64,000 bases of DNA from NCBI GenBank assembly GCA_021495925.1, contig JAKEKT010000087.1, forward strand, positions 1 through 64,000, given 5' to 3'. The translations under genes were made by a program, and so were the position numbers. The stretch is from Diplodia intermedia (lineage: Eukaryota > Ascomycota > Dothideomycetes > Botryosphaeriales > Botryosphaeriaceae). The notes under the pieces were generated by a model. It saw nothing but the letters and a program-made list of their open reading frames with translations, made no database searches and was not told the origin of the DNA. Below, piece after piece: positions 9,505 through 20,772 of this stretch. Numbering within the stretch: the stretch's first letter is position 1; every line of letters starts with the position of its first letter.

Positions 9505-11177
9505 TGTGCATGAGTCGGCAGAGTGCACAGTGGAGGTTGGGCGCTCCGGGTAAGTGCGGCGTGCGGGAGTTCTGATTGGCTCGCACCCAAGACGTGCAAG
9601 GGTCCGTGGGTGGAGCTTGGGATGGCGGGGTTATAGGCAGCCGGGATGATTGTGTTTCTCGCTCGCAGTCGTCCGATTCCGTTCTGCGCCTCTTGCGACC
9701 ATGACGAGTGTCTGAACTTGTGGCGTCCTCGCAACGCGCTTGATGCCGCGCACCCGGCATCTAGCATGCGTGGCGAGTCGTAGGATCGTGTGATTCCGGC
9801 GAGGAAATTCGCCGGCCCATGCGATGCGCGGTAAATCGGTTGCGGCGGCTGGCGTGCGATGCTGACGGCCAATTCCCTGCAACGAGGCCAGCGCGCGTCA
9901 GTTTCGATCCAGGGGTGAGTGCGGCACAGTTGGGATAGATGATAACCGACGTAGTGTTTAGATAGTAATATAAACAAGCAATCAGTATTGAGCACGAGCA
10001 GTGAAAAATGTCGTCTGATGAGGATGATCTGTGACCTCAAGCGCGAGGATCGTGGTGATCATCCAGGTGGACAATCCAGGTGGTGAATCTCGTAGCCAGC
10101 GAACAAGCAGGCCAGCTATCTGCGCAGGCGCTCGTGCTCCAGTATCAAGGCGGCCTGCTGTGGGCTCTTTGTGCGAGCCATGCCTTCCCCCCAGCTGCAG
10201 GCAGAAGATCGAACCATGGCCGTGGCGGACGCATCCAAAGTCATCGCCCCATCCCGCCTCAACCCCTTGCTGACCCTTGCAAACGTTATTGTTACCTATG
10301 GTCTACGGATCCAGGAGCTCCATCCGCTCGCAATATCAGCAATGACATCGCACCTCAACAGAGCATGGGCACGAGAAGTGAGAGTCTCGCGATGACAGCG
10401 GTGACAGCGTGCCCAGTGGCGACCTTCAACACAGTCTCTCTGTGCTCCGCCCTGTCGGAATCTTGACGGTTCTGCGTTAGGTATATATCTCGTCTCCGTG
10501 GCAGCTGTAGATGGCAGCTGGTGCGTTGTATCGCGCTAGTCTCAGAACGGTAGGAGGAAAGGTAGAACTGGCCGAGGATCCGTATCGGTGCCAAAGCCAG
10601 AGACGCGTGAATACACGTTGTGAAACAACGCGTGGTCATGCCCAGGCACCGTTGAAACCCATGAAAACGGCGCGGCCTCTGACGTGTTTCCTCGATGCTA
10701 CAGGCAGGTGGGTGCTGCTGAGCCCATGGCACCACCAGGACATCCCAATCCTGGTTGGTTTCGCCCATAGGACTCGTAGTCTTCGCGCTAGCTGATCTGC
10801 ATTCTTTCTGAATATTTGTGGTTCAGTTCGGTATCACTGCGGGTCTTATGCATGGGTGACGTGTCCATCACCCCGGACCGGCGCGCAGTTCCCAGGCGGA
10901 GCCACAGAGCGACCAAAGTCCCCAGTTGCCCCGCCTTGCTTGGGCGCTAACAACCAGTGGAAAAGCTACTATCCATTCAATCTGCAACGTTGACAGCGGT
11001 GGTGTGATGACGAGGAGCGCGGCTGCCAATTGTTTCCCCGCACGCCGGAAGCCGCCTCCATGGTAATTAGTAGGTAGCACATGCGTCACGGAGGCACTTC
11101 CTCTGATGCCTCTCTTTGTTTTTTCCTCTCCCTGTCCCTCCTGCTTGCACTGAACCCCCGCTTCAATGCCCTGCATA
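9505..11177. other. Intergenic, no supported gene
   Basis: Several open frames of 60-190 codons exist on both strands (for example plus 10,080-10,466 and minus 10,355-10,768), but they overlap, lack recognisable motifs and show no convincing splice continuation. I cannot support a gene here. Confidence 0.4.
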
Positions 11178-11737
11178 ATGAGCACGTCGATGACCAAGGC
11201 CGATTTTATGGAGAGAATGGGATGGGATCGCATAATGTACAAGAAATTTGCGGTAAGACCTCCCGCCTTTGGTCCGGTTGCGCTCTAAACCCGGAATGAA
11301 CCAGGTCTACACCCTAGCTCAGGCCAAGAAAATCCTTTCTTTCGACCAGGAGCTCTGGGACGGTGTTGAGCATGTTAATGTGGAGTCATACGTATCCACG
11401 CCCCGGGCTGTGCTCAATAGAGCTCGACGCAATGTCGAAAACGCACTTAATAGATACCAGAGGGAGCCCGGCGAGGAGCCAGTCACTTTGGGGGAGATTG
11501 AGTTCCACTGGCGACTGGAGAAAGCCTTATACGGCCAGGGTACATCTCGACCCGCACCAGTGCCACCGTGCCTGCTAACCGTTCGAAGTTCGGGACAGGC
11601 GGGCCGCCGAAGCCGCGAGCGATCCGAAAACGGCCTCGTCGGGGAATGATGAGCAGGCAACCGCGAATGGGTCAGCATCAGCTGCACGGTCCAGTTCGCG
11701 AGGCACGACATTTTGGGATCCTGTCCGTAGTCCATGA
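11178..11737 (+). CDS. Small spliced protein of unknown function
   Basis: Three exons, 11178-11252, 11305-11539 and 11589-11737, join in frame to 152 residues. The introns (52 and 49 bp) start GTAAG and GTACA, end CAG and AAG, and the second has a GCTAAC branch-like site. The first exon encodes MSTSMTKADFMERMGWDRI. The middle exon is helical and charged (for example NRARRNVENALNRYQ), followed by a Trp-containing segment FHWRLEKALYGQ and RDRRAAEAA. The C-terminus is Ala/Ser-rich and probably disordered. This looks like one of the short lineage-restricted proteins common in Pezizomycotina genomes. No catalytic motif, signal peptide or membrane segment is visible. The consistent splice phases and the coding-like sequence across three exons are the main support. 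Confidence 0.6.
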
Positions 11738-11962
11738 TGTACCTCGTGCCGTACACAGTAAGCGCACCCGCTTAGATCAAGCCGGAGCCACACGGCAGAA
11801 ATGATGAAGATTGTCGTGCATGGGTGATGGAATCGGAAACATCATCATCAGCCATGCCGCAAGTGGCCCCGCTTTCATAGCTCTCGAACGATGAATATAC
11901 GCCTCCTTCCCCACGAGTAAGACGACCCTCAGGCCTCGCCCCCTGAGCACTGTCCGCCACCA

Positions 11963-12344
11963 CCTCATGCGAGTTGCTACTTGGGGGCGCAAAGCCGAGT
12001 GCACCGATCAAAAACGGTCGACTTCTGCGTCCTCCTCGACCCGGAGGCCGGAGACGTGGAGAGCGCCATCGAGGACCGCCTGGCCCGGCAGCCCGAAGGC
12101 TTGCCATCGCTCAACCAGACCAATCTCGACCGCCTCCGCCACCGGCCCATCGCCATCAGCATCGAAACCAAGACCCCGAACTCGTCGGCCCCGACCGAAG
12201 ATGCCAGGGTCCAGCTCGCGGTCTGGGCGAGCGCCCCAGTTCAACCGCCTCCGCCTGCTCTGCCCCCCACGCCGACGTCGTAGACCTGCCGTTGATCTAC
12301 GTCAACGGCGAGTCCTTGGAGATCCTCTTCCGGCAAGGTGGTAA
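11963..12344 (+). pseudogene. PD-(D/E)XK nuclease-like protein, truncated and frameshifted copy
   Basis: A fragment of the same fungal PD-(D/E)XK-like family as the convergent gene at 12,460-13,885. One frame reads KTVDFCVLLDP (the D-containing beta strand), then RHRPIAISIETK (the E-x-K strand) and ARVQLAVWASA. Homology then jumps to a second frame (QFNRLRLL) and to a third (DVVDLPLIYVNGESLEILF), so two small indels are needed within about 80 bases. The N-terminal half of the family is missing; the region upstream is not clearly coding. The core active-site residues D and E-x-K are kept, unlike in the convergent copy. A GTAAGC donor near 12,340 could lead to a last exon overlapping the other gene's 3' end. 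This is most likely a relic. Confidence 0.6.
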
Positions 12345-12459
12345 GCAATCTCCCGCCAGTGTCCCGTCCCGTCCCGGATTTCATCAAAAGCTGACCGCGC
12401 CCGCCCCAGACGCTCCCGTGCACACATACACAGTCCAGGCAACTAGCGACGCCCCCCCT

Positions 12460-13885
12460 TCACCGGGGCGGCGCCCCCACCCCCACCCCCACACCTTCTT
12501 CTTCCAACGCATCCACCAGCCCCTCCCACCACCCCGCCAGCGCCACAGCAGCCCAGTCCGCCAGCGCCCGCAGCGCGTGCAGCAGCTGGTAGACGCCAAG
12601 CAGCGTCTCCGTGTGGCCCAGGTCGTGGTCCCCCATCACGACGACCCCGTCGCCGTCGCGGATCGGCCCCACGAAGTACAGGCGCCAGCCGGCCCCGCCC
12701 ACCAGCACGAGCGGCAGCGTCGTCGGCAGGCGGGGGCGGCAGGCGCGCGAGGTGGGCGGCGCCCCACGCCGCCAGCCGCGCGCGGGCCTGCGGGCACTCG
12801 TCGCCGGTCGCGATGCTGACGGCGATGGGGCAGCGGCGCAGCGGCGCGTGGGCCGTGTGGTTCACCCCCGTCGGCGGGAAGAAGCAGTCGTCGGCGACGG
12901 CGCCGAGGCGGTGCCGGAACGCGGCGGCGGGCCGCAGCGCGATGGCGTAGTCGACCGTGTTTGCCTCGGAGGCGAGGCCCTGCATGTCGCGCGGGACCAG
13001 GTGTTTGGGGGAAATCTTTGCGGTGGAGCTGGTGGTTCTCGCTTCGGTTAGATGGAGGGGGTGGCGGGAATCCTTGTTCTCTTCTGTCGGGGGGCTGGCG
13101 TACATGTTTTTCCAACAGACGTCCTTTCTTCTGCGCAGGGCAAGCCGCAGGACTTCGCTGTGGATGGCGTTTTTCCAGTCGCTTTCTGCATGCTGGGCGC
13201 AATGCTCGTACTCGAGCGTATTGCGTTGCAGGTCGATGATGTCTTCGAGCTTAACGGTGGCTTGGGCGAGGGTCTGCGGGGTGGTAGAGGTAGAAGAAGC
13301 AAAGTTGTGCGGACGGATCCTACGTCTCTCGTCCTTGGGAAGGCCGTCGATGGCAGCCTGAGCTTCTACGGGGATGACACCGACAAACTGCTCGGCGTCT
13401 AGAAGCTTTTCATACAGCGCATAGGCATCTGCACCAAGCTCCAGTTCTTTCTCGCGGATGTCGGCCAAGGCCAAGAAGCGGAATCCATCCTCAAAGCACA
13501 GGTCGGCCATGCCTTTGACCGGGCTGGTGGAGCGATGAGACGACTTGCTAGCTGAATCAGCGCGAGAGGATTCTCGAGAGGACTGCCGCGACGACTTTTG
13601 GGAAGAGGCGCGGGAGGGAGAGGGCGGGGTGGTGGCAATCTCGACAGCGTATGCGGTCGGGTGGAGCTCCGGAAAAAATGGCCGAGGTGGCTTGGGGTCC
13701 TTTTGATTCCTGGTTGAGCGGCGTGGCCGTGGGGTTGGCTTTTCGTCCATGACGAAACGTGGTAGGGTGTTGGGTGCGATGGGCTGGAGCGCACAACGAC
13801 GTTTCGCGGAGCGACACGGAACGTGTGCGCAGGAGGCAGCAGTCAAGTCTTGCAGCCAGGCTTCAATGACAGAGCGACGCGACAT
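12460..13885 (-). pseudogene. PD-(D/E)XK nuclease-like protein with a frameshift near the C-terminus
   Basis: The frame starts at 13,885 with MSRRSVIEAWLQDL, a typical N-terminus of this fungal family, followed by a basic, Ser-rich region. The helical segment HAESDWKNAIHSEVLRLAL and the core strands VDYAIALRP and RRCPIAVSIATGDE follow. In the second strand the expected E-x-K reads A-T-G, so a catalytic pair is lost. After LAAWGAAHLARL the frame turns into compositionally biased sequence, while the family C-terminus (GGAGWRLYFVGPIRDGD, HTETLLGVYQLLHALRAL) continues in another frame to a stop at 12,460. The switch falls in a C/G run near 12,728-12,737, so it may be a real mutation or a homopolymer error. 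Ignoring the shift, the first frame ends at 12,443. The family role is unclear; the fold suggests descent from restriction-like nucleases. Confidence 0.65.
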
Positions 13886-14811
13886 GGTCGAGCGATGGAA
13901 CGGTGGTTATGGTGGGGAGCGCATCGGGAGTTGTGAAGTAACGAGTCAATGTTGTTGCTGTTGTTGCGCCGCGGCTGGTTGCCCGAGTGATGCCCGCAGC
14001 CAATCAAAACCCCGCACTCCTGCATTCCAATCCGCCCGCTCCTTCTGGATCAATGTGACTTGCCTCTGCTGAGTTCCTCTCGCTCATATATCTGCCTCGT
14101 ACGTATGGTTGCCCAAGTCAAGAAATGACCGCATAGTGCGTGTCCACAGCAAGGCTCGAGATGCATGAAGCCAGCCGACGCACAACATGCTAACATGCGC
14201 ACAACATGCTGGCATACACACGGTGTCGACGGTGTGGGCTCTGCTGCTGCGCATGCTTCTTCTCCCACCTGGACCGGTCCAAAAGACTAGACGGTCTGGT
14301 TGAATGAGAAGGTCGAAGCGCATTGGTGCGGTGGTGAATGCGGAGCACGGGGAGTCGACAGTGAGGCTGATGGATTAGCCGCGAGACTGGGCGGTTCGAG
14401 TGACACTGCTGTGAGGGAGACCGTAGATGTGGGCGTTGCATTTGGCAAGTGCCTACGCAGGCGCGGGCGCACAGCAGTGTCACTTCCAATTTGGCCTTGT
14501 TTCGTTGGAGTCGAGTGACGCCATAAACATGGAACTGCTTCTGTTCGGGGAGAGCGAATATGGAGGAACAGGAGACTGGACCGGCGCCGGCACCGGTTTC
14601 GAGAGCGAGGAGGACAGAGATGGTGAAATTTGTGATCTACCGGATGGAGGCGAGGTCGGAGGTGGTAGATGTAGTGGTAGCCGGCGGCGCGTTTGCTGTC
14701 GTGACGGCAGCACATTTCCTCCGCCTAATCAGGACGCAGCTGCCAAGACATTACTTAAGCGGAGGTGAGCGGGGTCGCGGCGGGGGGCTTTGAGTCACTC
14801 ATTCTCAGCGC
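13886..14811. other. Intergenic, no supported gene
   Basis: The region between the divergent nuclease-like and ankyrin genes. Open frames on both strands (for example plus 14,427-14,768) have no recognisable motifs. Promoter elements for both neighbours presumably lie here but none is distinctive. Confidence 0.4.
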
Positions 14812-15763
14812 ATGTCAGCCCCGCTTAATCAGCCCAACTTTAATCTCACTCAACACCACACTATGGACACATCACCACAGCGTGCTCTCCTACAGCGGAT
14901 ATCCCAGAGTGAACCCCCGAAGGAGGTGACGCGACTAGTGCGCGAGTGCATTTTGGGACGACTGGACCAGGTCAAAGAGATCTTTCAAGGCTACCTTGAG
15001 AACCCCGACCACGCCGAGAGCAGGCTCTATGGCTTTTGGCCTGTACTACTCACAGCCATAGAGTACAACCAACCAGAAATCGTGCGCTATCTCCTGTCCC
15101 TTGGCATCCCGCTAGAGCGCATGCACGTCGAGCAAGCCATCAAGACGGAATCAATCCCCATCTTCAACGTCCTCCTCCACCATGGCTGGAAAATCAACCA
15201 ACCAATGGGCAACTATGCACCCCCGGCTCTGGCGTAAGTAGCCCAGGTGGAATGTTGTCGATTCCTCACTAAAGAGCTGCGTTAGACTCGTCGTCCGAGA
15301 CTGGAAGCTTACCAGCTGGTTTCTAGACCGCGGCGCCGATCCCAACGCAGCGTGTCTTCTCGATCTCACACCACTATCTGTCGCCACCAAGGAGGCGTCC
15401 CTGGAAATCATCCGATTGCTCCTCAGCCGGGGAGGCGATGTCAAGAAAGGACAGTTGGCTCATCATGCCGTCGAGCGAGAGTCAGACGAGCTGGAGGTGT
15501 TGGATCTACTTGATCGAAGAGGCGCACCCTTGGACCAGCTTCAATATTCGAACCATCCTATCTCCTGGAATCTGCGGTGTTTCACGGGGCTTGGGACGCC
15601 TCTTCACAAGGCAGCGCAGCTTGGTAAAGCTGGGGTGGTGTCCTATCTACTCAACAAAGGCGTGGATCCTAGTGTGACGGACTCCAGAGGGAGGACGGCG
15701 CTTGATTGCGCTAGATTGTCAACGAACGAGAGTGTTATTGCTCTGCTCGGGGGGTTGGAGTGA
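14812..15763 (+). CDS. Ankyrin-repeat protein
   Basis: Two exons (14812-15233 and 15286-15763), with a 52-bp GTAAG...TAG intron, give 299 residues. Ankyrin units run through most of the protein: WPVLLTAIEYNQPEIVRYLL, an ALVVRDWKLTSWFLDRGADPNA unit split by the intron, TPLSVATKEASLEIIRLLL and, best conserved, TPLHKAAQLGKAGVVSYLL followed by GVDPSVTDSRGRTALDCA. Ankyrin repeats are protein-binding scaffolds; no second domain is visible, so the partner is unknown. A second Met at 14,863 (MDTSPQRALLQ) is an equally possible start. Short free-standing ankyrin proteins of this kind are common beside HET and patatin genes in fungi. Confidence 0.85.
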
Positions 15764-16855
15764 TCGATTGACTGGTCCAAGAAGTTGATTCGGGCTATGA
15801 TCCTTTCCTCTATGCAGATACAGGCAGCAATTTTTTGAGGGCCATTTGTGCATTCAGGTCTCTCCCACCCCCCTCACCCGGCTGTCCACAAAGCTCGTGC
15901 AGGTCCTTTGTTCACCTTGTTTTGTTTTGAAAGGCTCGTCCTTGACCCATTCCAGGATCCGAATGGACCCTCGGACATCTTTTGAGGGCATCGGATTGTT
16001 ACATATCGGAGATCGAAAGTAACGCTGCATGTCGCTATGACTTTGTACCAGCGTGAGTATTTGCAGGCTGCCTCCATGGCTGATCAACATACCAATTCCG
16101 GCCAACATACTTTGATGAGCCTTAGTGAGGCGCTGTTCAAGTCGTGGCCTCTGATCACCGAATGCTGTCGGGCAGGTCTCGGTTTCGAAGGTTTCGAAGG
16201 GTCATTATCCACCAACAGGGGTGTAGATGATTTGGGATCTGCTACACGACTGATAGGATCACAAGCCTCCGAACGGACCTTTTGCAACCAACGGTATTGG
16301 TCATTGGCCTTCCGCTGCTGGTGGTTGTTAGTTTGCGCAAAAAGCAATGACTACAACTGATGTCTTACCTGATGCAATTCTTCCGCGGCGAGTCGCATGT
16401 CAGGCAATGGACGAGGAAATCCGAACTGAACCGTTAGCGAGATGGAAGGCGGGACGCCACGAAGAGCTAAGCGTACTGGTAGTGGCGCTGCTACAAACGC
16501 CTGTCCGGCCCGGTGGTGATAGTGCCTTTTTTGGTGGCTACGGATCGATGCGGTCATGTTTGAGGCCTGAAAAGGTGCTCGGAGATTGTCCAAGTGTGAG
16601 TGTCGGCCCAGGAGGAGGAATGCGATGATATGGGGTTGGCATGGGACTGAACGTCGTGGGAGATGGCAGAGCTACCAGACATATAAAACCAGCCAAGAAC
16701 GGGATTGAGGTGGAACAATGGGGGCTGAACGGAACGGTGGAAAGCCCGGCTTCTCACTCAGAAAACCGGGCCGTCGTTATTCCTATGAATCATGAACTGG
16801 GCTCCGTGGGTCTGGCAGCTCGGGGATTGCACATTGGAACCTAATTCGCAGATGA
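15764..16855. other. Intergenic, no supported gene
   Basis: I see overlapping open frames without recognisable content. No repeat or RNA gene was noticed. Confidence 0.4.
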
Positions 16856-17056
16856 GGGTCTGCGCGGTCGAAGCCTGAGTCCAAGGCAGCTGTTGAGGCC
16901 GGAGGCTCGTCGCGTTCCGTCATCACCCTGACCCACCTCAGCTTCGTCCGGGACCTGGCCGCGGCCGGCATCGCTTATATCAAGGAGACTTTCGACTACT
17001 GGGATGTGAAGAGGGCCTTCTTCGTCAGGAAAGATGCCTCGCAGAACAACCCATGA
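16856..17056 (+). pseudogene. Orphan coding-like fragment
   Basis: A 66-codon open stretch without its own start reads like real protein in its second half: SVITLTHLSFVRDLAAAGI, then YIKETFDYWDVKRAFFVRK, ending QNNP and a stop. It is bounded upstream by a TGA at 16,853. It could be the last exon of an unrecognised gene or a relic. I could not assign a family. Confidence 0.25.
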
Positions 17057-17360
17057 CTGTCCGCAAGGTGACCGCTCTGACTACACCTTTCTACAGCTTC
17101 CCATCACCACTACCCTCTCGACCAGGCTAAAGCCTAAGCAAACAAAACCCCCTACAGCTCTCGAGAAGAGCCAAGGTTCAGTCTTCCGCCTGAACCGAGG
17201 GAACGAGGCGTGCTGGTCGCCCCTCCACGCGGCAGACCGCCGCTACATCTTTCATTCAAGCGCACCCGTAGATTGAAAGTGAGAGTAACCAAAACACGAT
17301 ATCATTCGACTCGTAGCTGCCAATTATTCAACATTCGAAGTTGCTGTTCCAGCTGAGCTT

Positions 17361-17708
17361 TCACTGCGTGCGTGGTTGTATCTGGTCCGGACTCAGGACC
17401 CATCCTTCACCATCATCCAGCCCAATGCTTCCGTCAGGGTTGACCCTGTAACCGAAACCAGACCACTCCCTGTTGCGCGGGCTCTGAGTCGAGCCCAGGC
17501 TGGGGGGATGGCGACCGAGGGAGCGCAAAGGGGGGTTGGATGGTCTATGCCCAGTGTTCTGCGGCTGCTCCCCGTTGAGGAGGGATTGACCTGGGGCTCG
17601 TTCGCTAACATGTTCGAAGTGTGAAACCCGATCATCTGTCTCGTCTTGGCTTTGTTCGTGATGCCACACCGTCTTGACCGAGTCGGGGGTGCTCGCTGTG
17701 AAAGCCAT
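17361..17708 (-). CDS. Small hypothetical protein
   Basis: A single frame of 115 residues beginning MAFTASTPDSVKTVWHHEQ. It is hydrophilic and Pro/Ser/Gln-rich, ending in a better structured segment (GFGYRVNPDGSIGLDDGEGW). There is no signal peptide, membrane segment or known motif. The amino-acid use looks more protein-like than the overlapping plus-strand frames, but there is no independent support and I do not recognise it. Confidence 0.3.
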   Translation of the reverse strand: MAFTASTPDSVKTVWHHEQSQDETDDRVSHFEHVSERAPGQSLLNGEQPQNTGHRPSNPPLRSLGRHPPSLGSTQSPRNREWSGFGYRVNPDGSIGLDDGEGWVLSPDQIQPRTQ

Positions 17709-18513
17709 CAGCTCCGCTTTGTTTCAATCGCGCCGTGTCATCCTTACGATTTTTTTTCCGGTGGCCCAGCGTAGTATCGTATCCCCGTCGAGGTCTGGAA
17801 TTTCAATACAAGCATGTAGACATGATGGTATGTACAACATAAGCAATTGCCTTCGACCCTTCAACGAGCAGATATGGAAGTTTGTCAAACCGCCGGCCTC
17901 TCGTACATGGCTATTTGCAGGCATTCGCAATGCCGACGGCGCAGGGCAGCCTCGCAACGTGACTTGCTGCCGTTCCTCCGTCGTCCTAAGCGCTCGCGGT
18001 GTGGTGGAGCAGGCAAGCAGGCCCGGTCCAACGGTACTCGGTGAAGACGACGAGTCCAGCCTTCGGTCGTTCGCTTAGGGAAGCACTGGGTGATGAGGCC
18101 TGTAGTGTCAGCCCCAGCTGCACTCCCACGGTGGCGTCGGAGCGGTTGCGCGTACCTTGGAATGCGGCCGTGGTTGATTGAGCTGGAGGATAGAGAGTCG
18201 TGCTGCGAGTGTGAAGGAGCGAGTGTTGTGAGACGCAGGTCGATGGAAGGAGCGGGGAACCCCGAGTCTTCGAAGTGGGAATCGCCGTGCATTGCAGCGG
18301 GAGTCGGATAGGGCGTCGTTGTTGTCGCTGCTGCGAATGGCGACGGCGACATGCGGGTGGGGACGACGGTGAGAGCGTGAAGTAGATCCGTGGAGCGGAG
18401 TGTCGGAGTGTCGGATTGGCTGTTCTGCGGGGTCTGAACGGTGGTGGCTTCGGCTACGCGGAGCGGGTGTTCGAGGAGTTCGAGGAAGCCGAGAGAAGTT
18501 TCGGGAAAAGTCT
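17709..18513. other. Intergenic, ambiguous open frames
   Basis: A minus-strand frame (17,885-18,517, 210 codons) begins at the very 3' end of the HET gene. It is low-complexity and Arg/Ser-rich, with no motif. I do not support it as a gene. Confidence 0.35.
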
Positions 18514-20610
18514 TCAACCCAGCCTGATTTCCCTTTCTTCGCCTTCCAAGGATGGTAGTTCTATCTCAGGAGGAGATCTTGATCTTTTCCTTGAGCCGCC
18601 CCGTACGATGACACGGTACCATTCAGCATAGCCAACGCGCTCATAGTAGTCATCCACCTTGCAAAGAAGCATTATGTACATCACCGGCAAAACACTGTGC
18701 TTGCGCATAACGATGCCTGTGTATACCTCCCCTGCACGCATAAAGGTTGGTTTCTCATTAAGAAAGTCCCCTGCAGCTTGCAAGTGCACGTCGAAAAGAA
18801 CCTCTCTTCCATCTGTAGTCTTTACCGCCGCGAAAAGACTCGGCTCAAAGTCTTTGTGAATTAATAGAACAGTCGTTAACAGAACAGTCCAAGCGCGGAT
18901 ATGAATGAAGCGGGATATCGACTTCGATGGGTCTTTCAGCAACCAAAGGTTCTCGAAGTCTGGCCAGCTAAGTAGCTTTCCGTTGGTGAGCTCAAGCGTA
19001 ACGGAAGTACGAAGGTTGTAAGTGGCATGAGCCTCGTCCATTATATAATGGCATTGATCCATGTTCACCCTGCCAATCCACCCTGTCCACGACCAGCTTG
19101 GGTGATCCTTCCTTCGCTTTGGTGGCCGGGGTGTTGTCCATTGTAGTCCAATTAGAAACCCTCCAAGACTTGTGTACCCGGAATCTCTCCCATATAGCGG
19201 TATTGGAGAACCCCATAGGTGGTGAACAGGGGGTTCTCCTTGTTCCAGCTTGCCCAAACAGCCGGCAAAGGCGTCGATGACATCAGCTTCCTTCGAAAGG
19301 ATCCGTGCAGAGAAATCCCGGATCATCGTGATCATGTTCTTCGGAAACCTAGTATTGGCGATATGATAGGGGTTTTGTTCGCTCTGCTCCTTTCTCAAGT
19401 ATGTCTTCCACGATTCCGACTCGCGATGCTCCCGGCCATACACTGATTCTATTCTGTGGCAAGAAAACCAGGCTTCACGGTCGGTGAATGCGAGGAGTCT
19501 GTTCGAGAAAATTTTTTCTTGATACGTCCAGCCTCTGGTCTCCCACTTTGTTCTCTCTATCTTCATTTCGCAGTCGAGGTAATCTTCTTCTACAATGCGG
19601 AGGCCTCCAATCTTAAAGTCACCTCGCGCCCTGCGAAGTTTTCCTTGAACTCCTGGTAGACCATGGGCAGAGTCAAAGCCAGCAGCGGCAACGATTGTCA
19701 GCTCCGCGTTGTTGTAAATGTGGTGCATTTGCCGTATCTGCTCCGCTTTATGCACACCCTCTTGATCGATGCACAACTGATCGATCCAGATGTACTTCAG
19801 CCCAAGCTCCTGAGTAACTTCGAACGAATCACGGATCGTCTGTGGGTACCCGGAGCCAACGGCAGTATGGCTGGGCTTGTGGTATTCGTGGGCCGTCTCC
19901 CCCCAGACATAGCTAAGGGCCGCGTATTCCGTCTCAACAGTGGCATCTTCGAGCATCTTCGTAGCGCAATTGAAGACCCGAAGGCTTTCCACAGGGACTC
20001 GCTCGGGACGGCATCTCGTCCCATGTTTCCTTTTGCAGTACTCAAATTTTGTCCGGAGTACCTCAAAATCAACTTTGGCAGGGTGGAGCGACCATGATTG
20101 ATCCTCTGGAAACTCCGGACCGGAGTTGAATGGGTTGCGTTTCCTTTCGGTCCTTTCGGTAGAGAGTGGGAGGAGTATATCGCCCCGGTAAGTCACAAGG
20201 CCTGGTGTACGAAAGCTAGGTTCGCAGCGTACGTTGAGTCTCCCTGAATAGCCGGTCTGCTGTTGGAAGCTAAATTCGGTTTGAAATCCCGGCTCAACCA
20301 TCCCAAGAAGCTTGCAAAGTACGCAAGCAGATTCCAAGCTCTTCCTGCTCATCTCAAATCTCTTCGGTCGAGTATTATCTGTGAAATTGAACATGCTTTC
20401 GAAATCAAGCTTATCACAGCTGGGGCATAGCGGTGTGTCCTGGTCGGCGCTGGGTGCATAGCGGCTTTGCCAGCGGATAATGTCCTCGCGAAGCTGAACG
20501 CCGTCTGGTCGGGTTTCCTGAGCCACCGTCCGTCGACGCTTACGACTCTTGATACGCCTCTTAGAAACAAGGTCCTTAGACGACGCATCGTCACCCTTTT
20601 CAAGTGGCAT
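18514..20610 (-). CDS. HET-domain (heterokaryon incompatibility) protein
   Basis: An intact single-exon frame. From the Met at 20,610 (MPLEKGDDASS) it encodes 698 residues; the frame is open to an earlier Met at 20,772, which would add 54 residues of poor character. The N-terminus has a basic cluster KRRIKSRKRRR and two cysteine pairs (CPSC at about 62 and CVLC at about 96), seen in many HET proteins. The HET domain starts at about 229 with YAALSYVWGE, followed by YIWIDQLCIDQ at about 268, YNNAELTIVAAAG, and the later RGWTYQEKIFSNRLLAF segment. The HET domain triggers a cell-death response when incompatible individuals fuse, and also acts downstream of fungal NLR receptors. No sensor domain is fused here. 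Unlike the neighbouring patatin and nuclease-like genes, this frame has no stop or shift. Confidence 0.92.
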   Translation of the reverse strand: MPLEKGDDASSKDLVSKRRIKSRKRRRTVAQETRPDGVQLREDIIRWQSRYAPSADQDTPLCPSCDKLDFESMFNFTDNTRPKRFEMSRKSLESACVLCKLLGMVEPGFQTEFSFQQQTGYSGRLNVRCEPSFRTPGLVTYRGDILLPLSTERTERKRNPFNSGPEFPEDQSWSLHPAKVDFEVLRTKFEYCKRKHGTRCRPERVPVESLRVFNCATKMLEDATVETEYAALSYVWGETAHEYHKPSHTAVGSGYPQTIRDSFEVTQELGLKYIWIDQLCIDQEGVHKAEQIRQMHHIYNNAELTIVAAAGFDSAHGLPGVQGKLRRARGDFKIGGLRIVEEDYLDCEMKIERTKWETRGWTYQEKIFSNRLLAFTDREAWFSCHRIESVYGREHRESESWKTYLRKEQSEQNPYHIANTRFPKNMITMIRDFSARILSKEADVIDAFAGCLGKLEQGEPPVHHLWGSPIPLYGRDSGYTSLGGFLIGLQWTTPRPPKRRKDHPSWSWTGWIGRVNMDQCHYIMDEAHATYNLRTSVTLELTNGKLLSWPDFENLWLLKDPSKSISRFIHIRAWTVLLTTVLLIHKDFEPSLFAAVKTTDGREVLFDVHLQAAGDFLNEKPTFMRAGEVYTGIVMRKHSVLPVMYIMLLCKVDDYYERVGYAEWYRVIVRGGSRKRSRSPPEIELPSLEGEEREIRLG

Positions 20611-20772
20611 CCTGGGGAGAAGGCGTATTGCGATGTGATTGAAGATTGATGCGTGAATGGGGGGAAGAAAGCTCGACTGAATCTGTCGTGCAGCTCTGGC
20701 AGTGGGGATTGAAAGACGTGGGCGTGCAAGAAAGAATGAATTGCGAAGACTGCGGTCCTGCACTGCAGGCAT

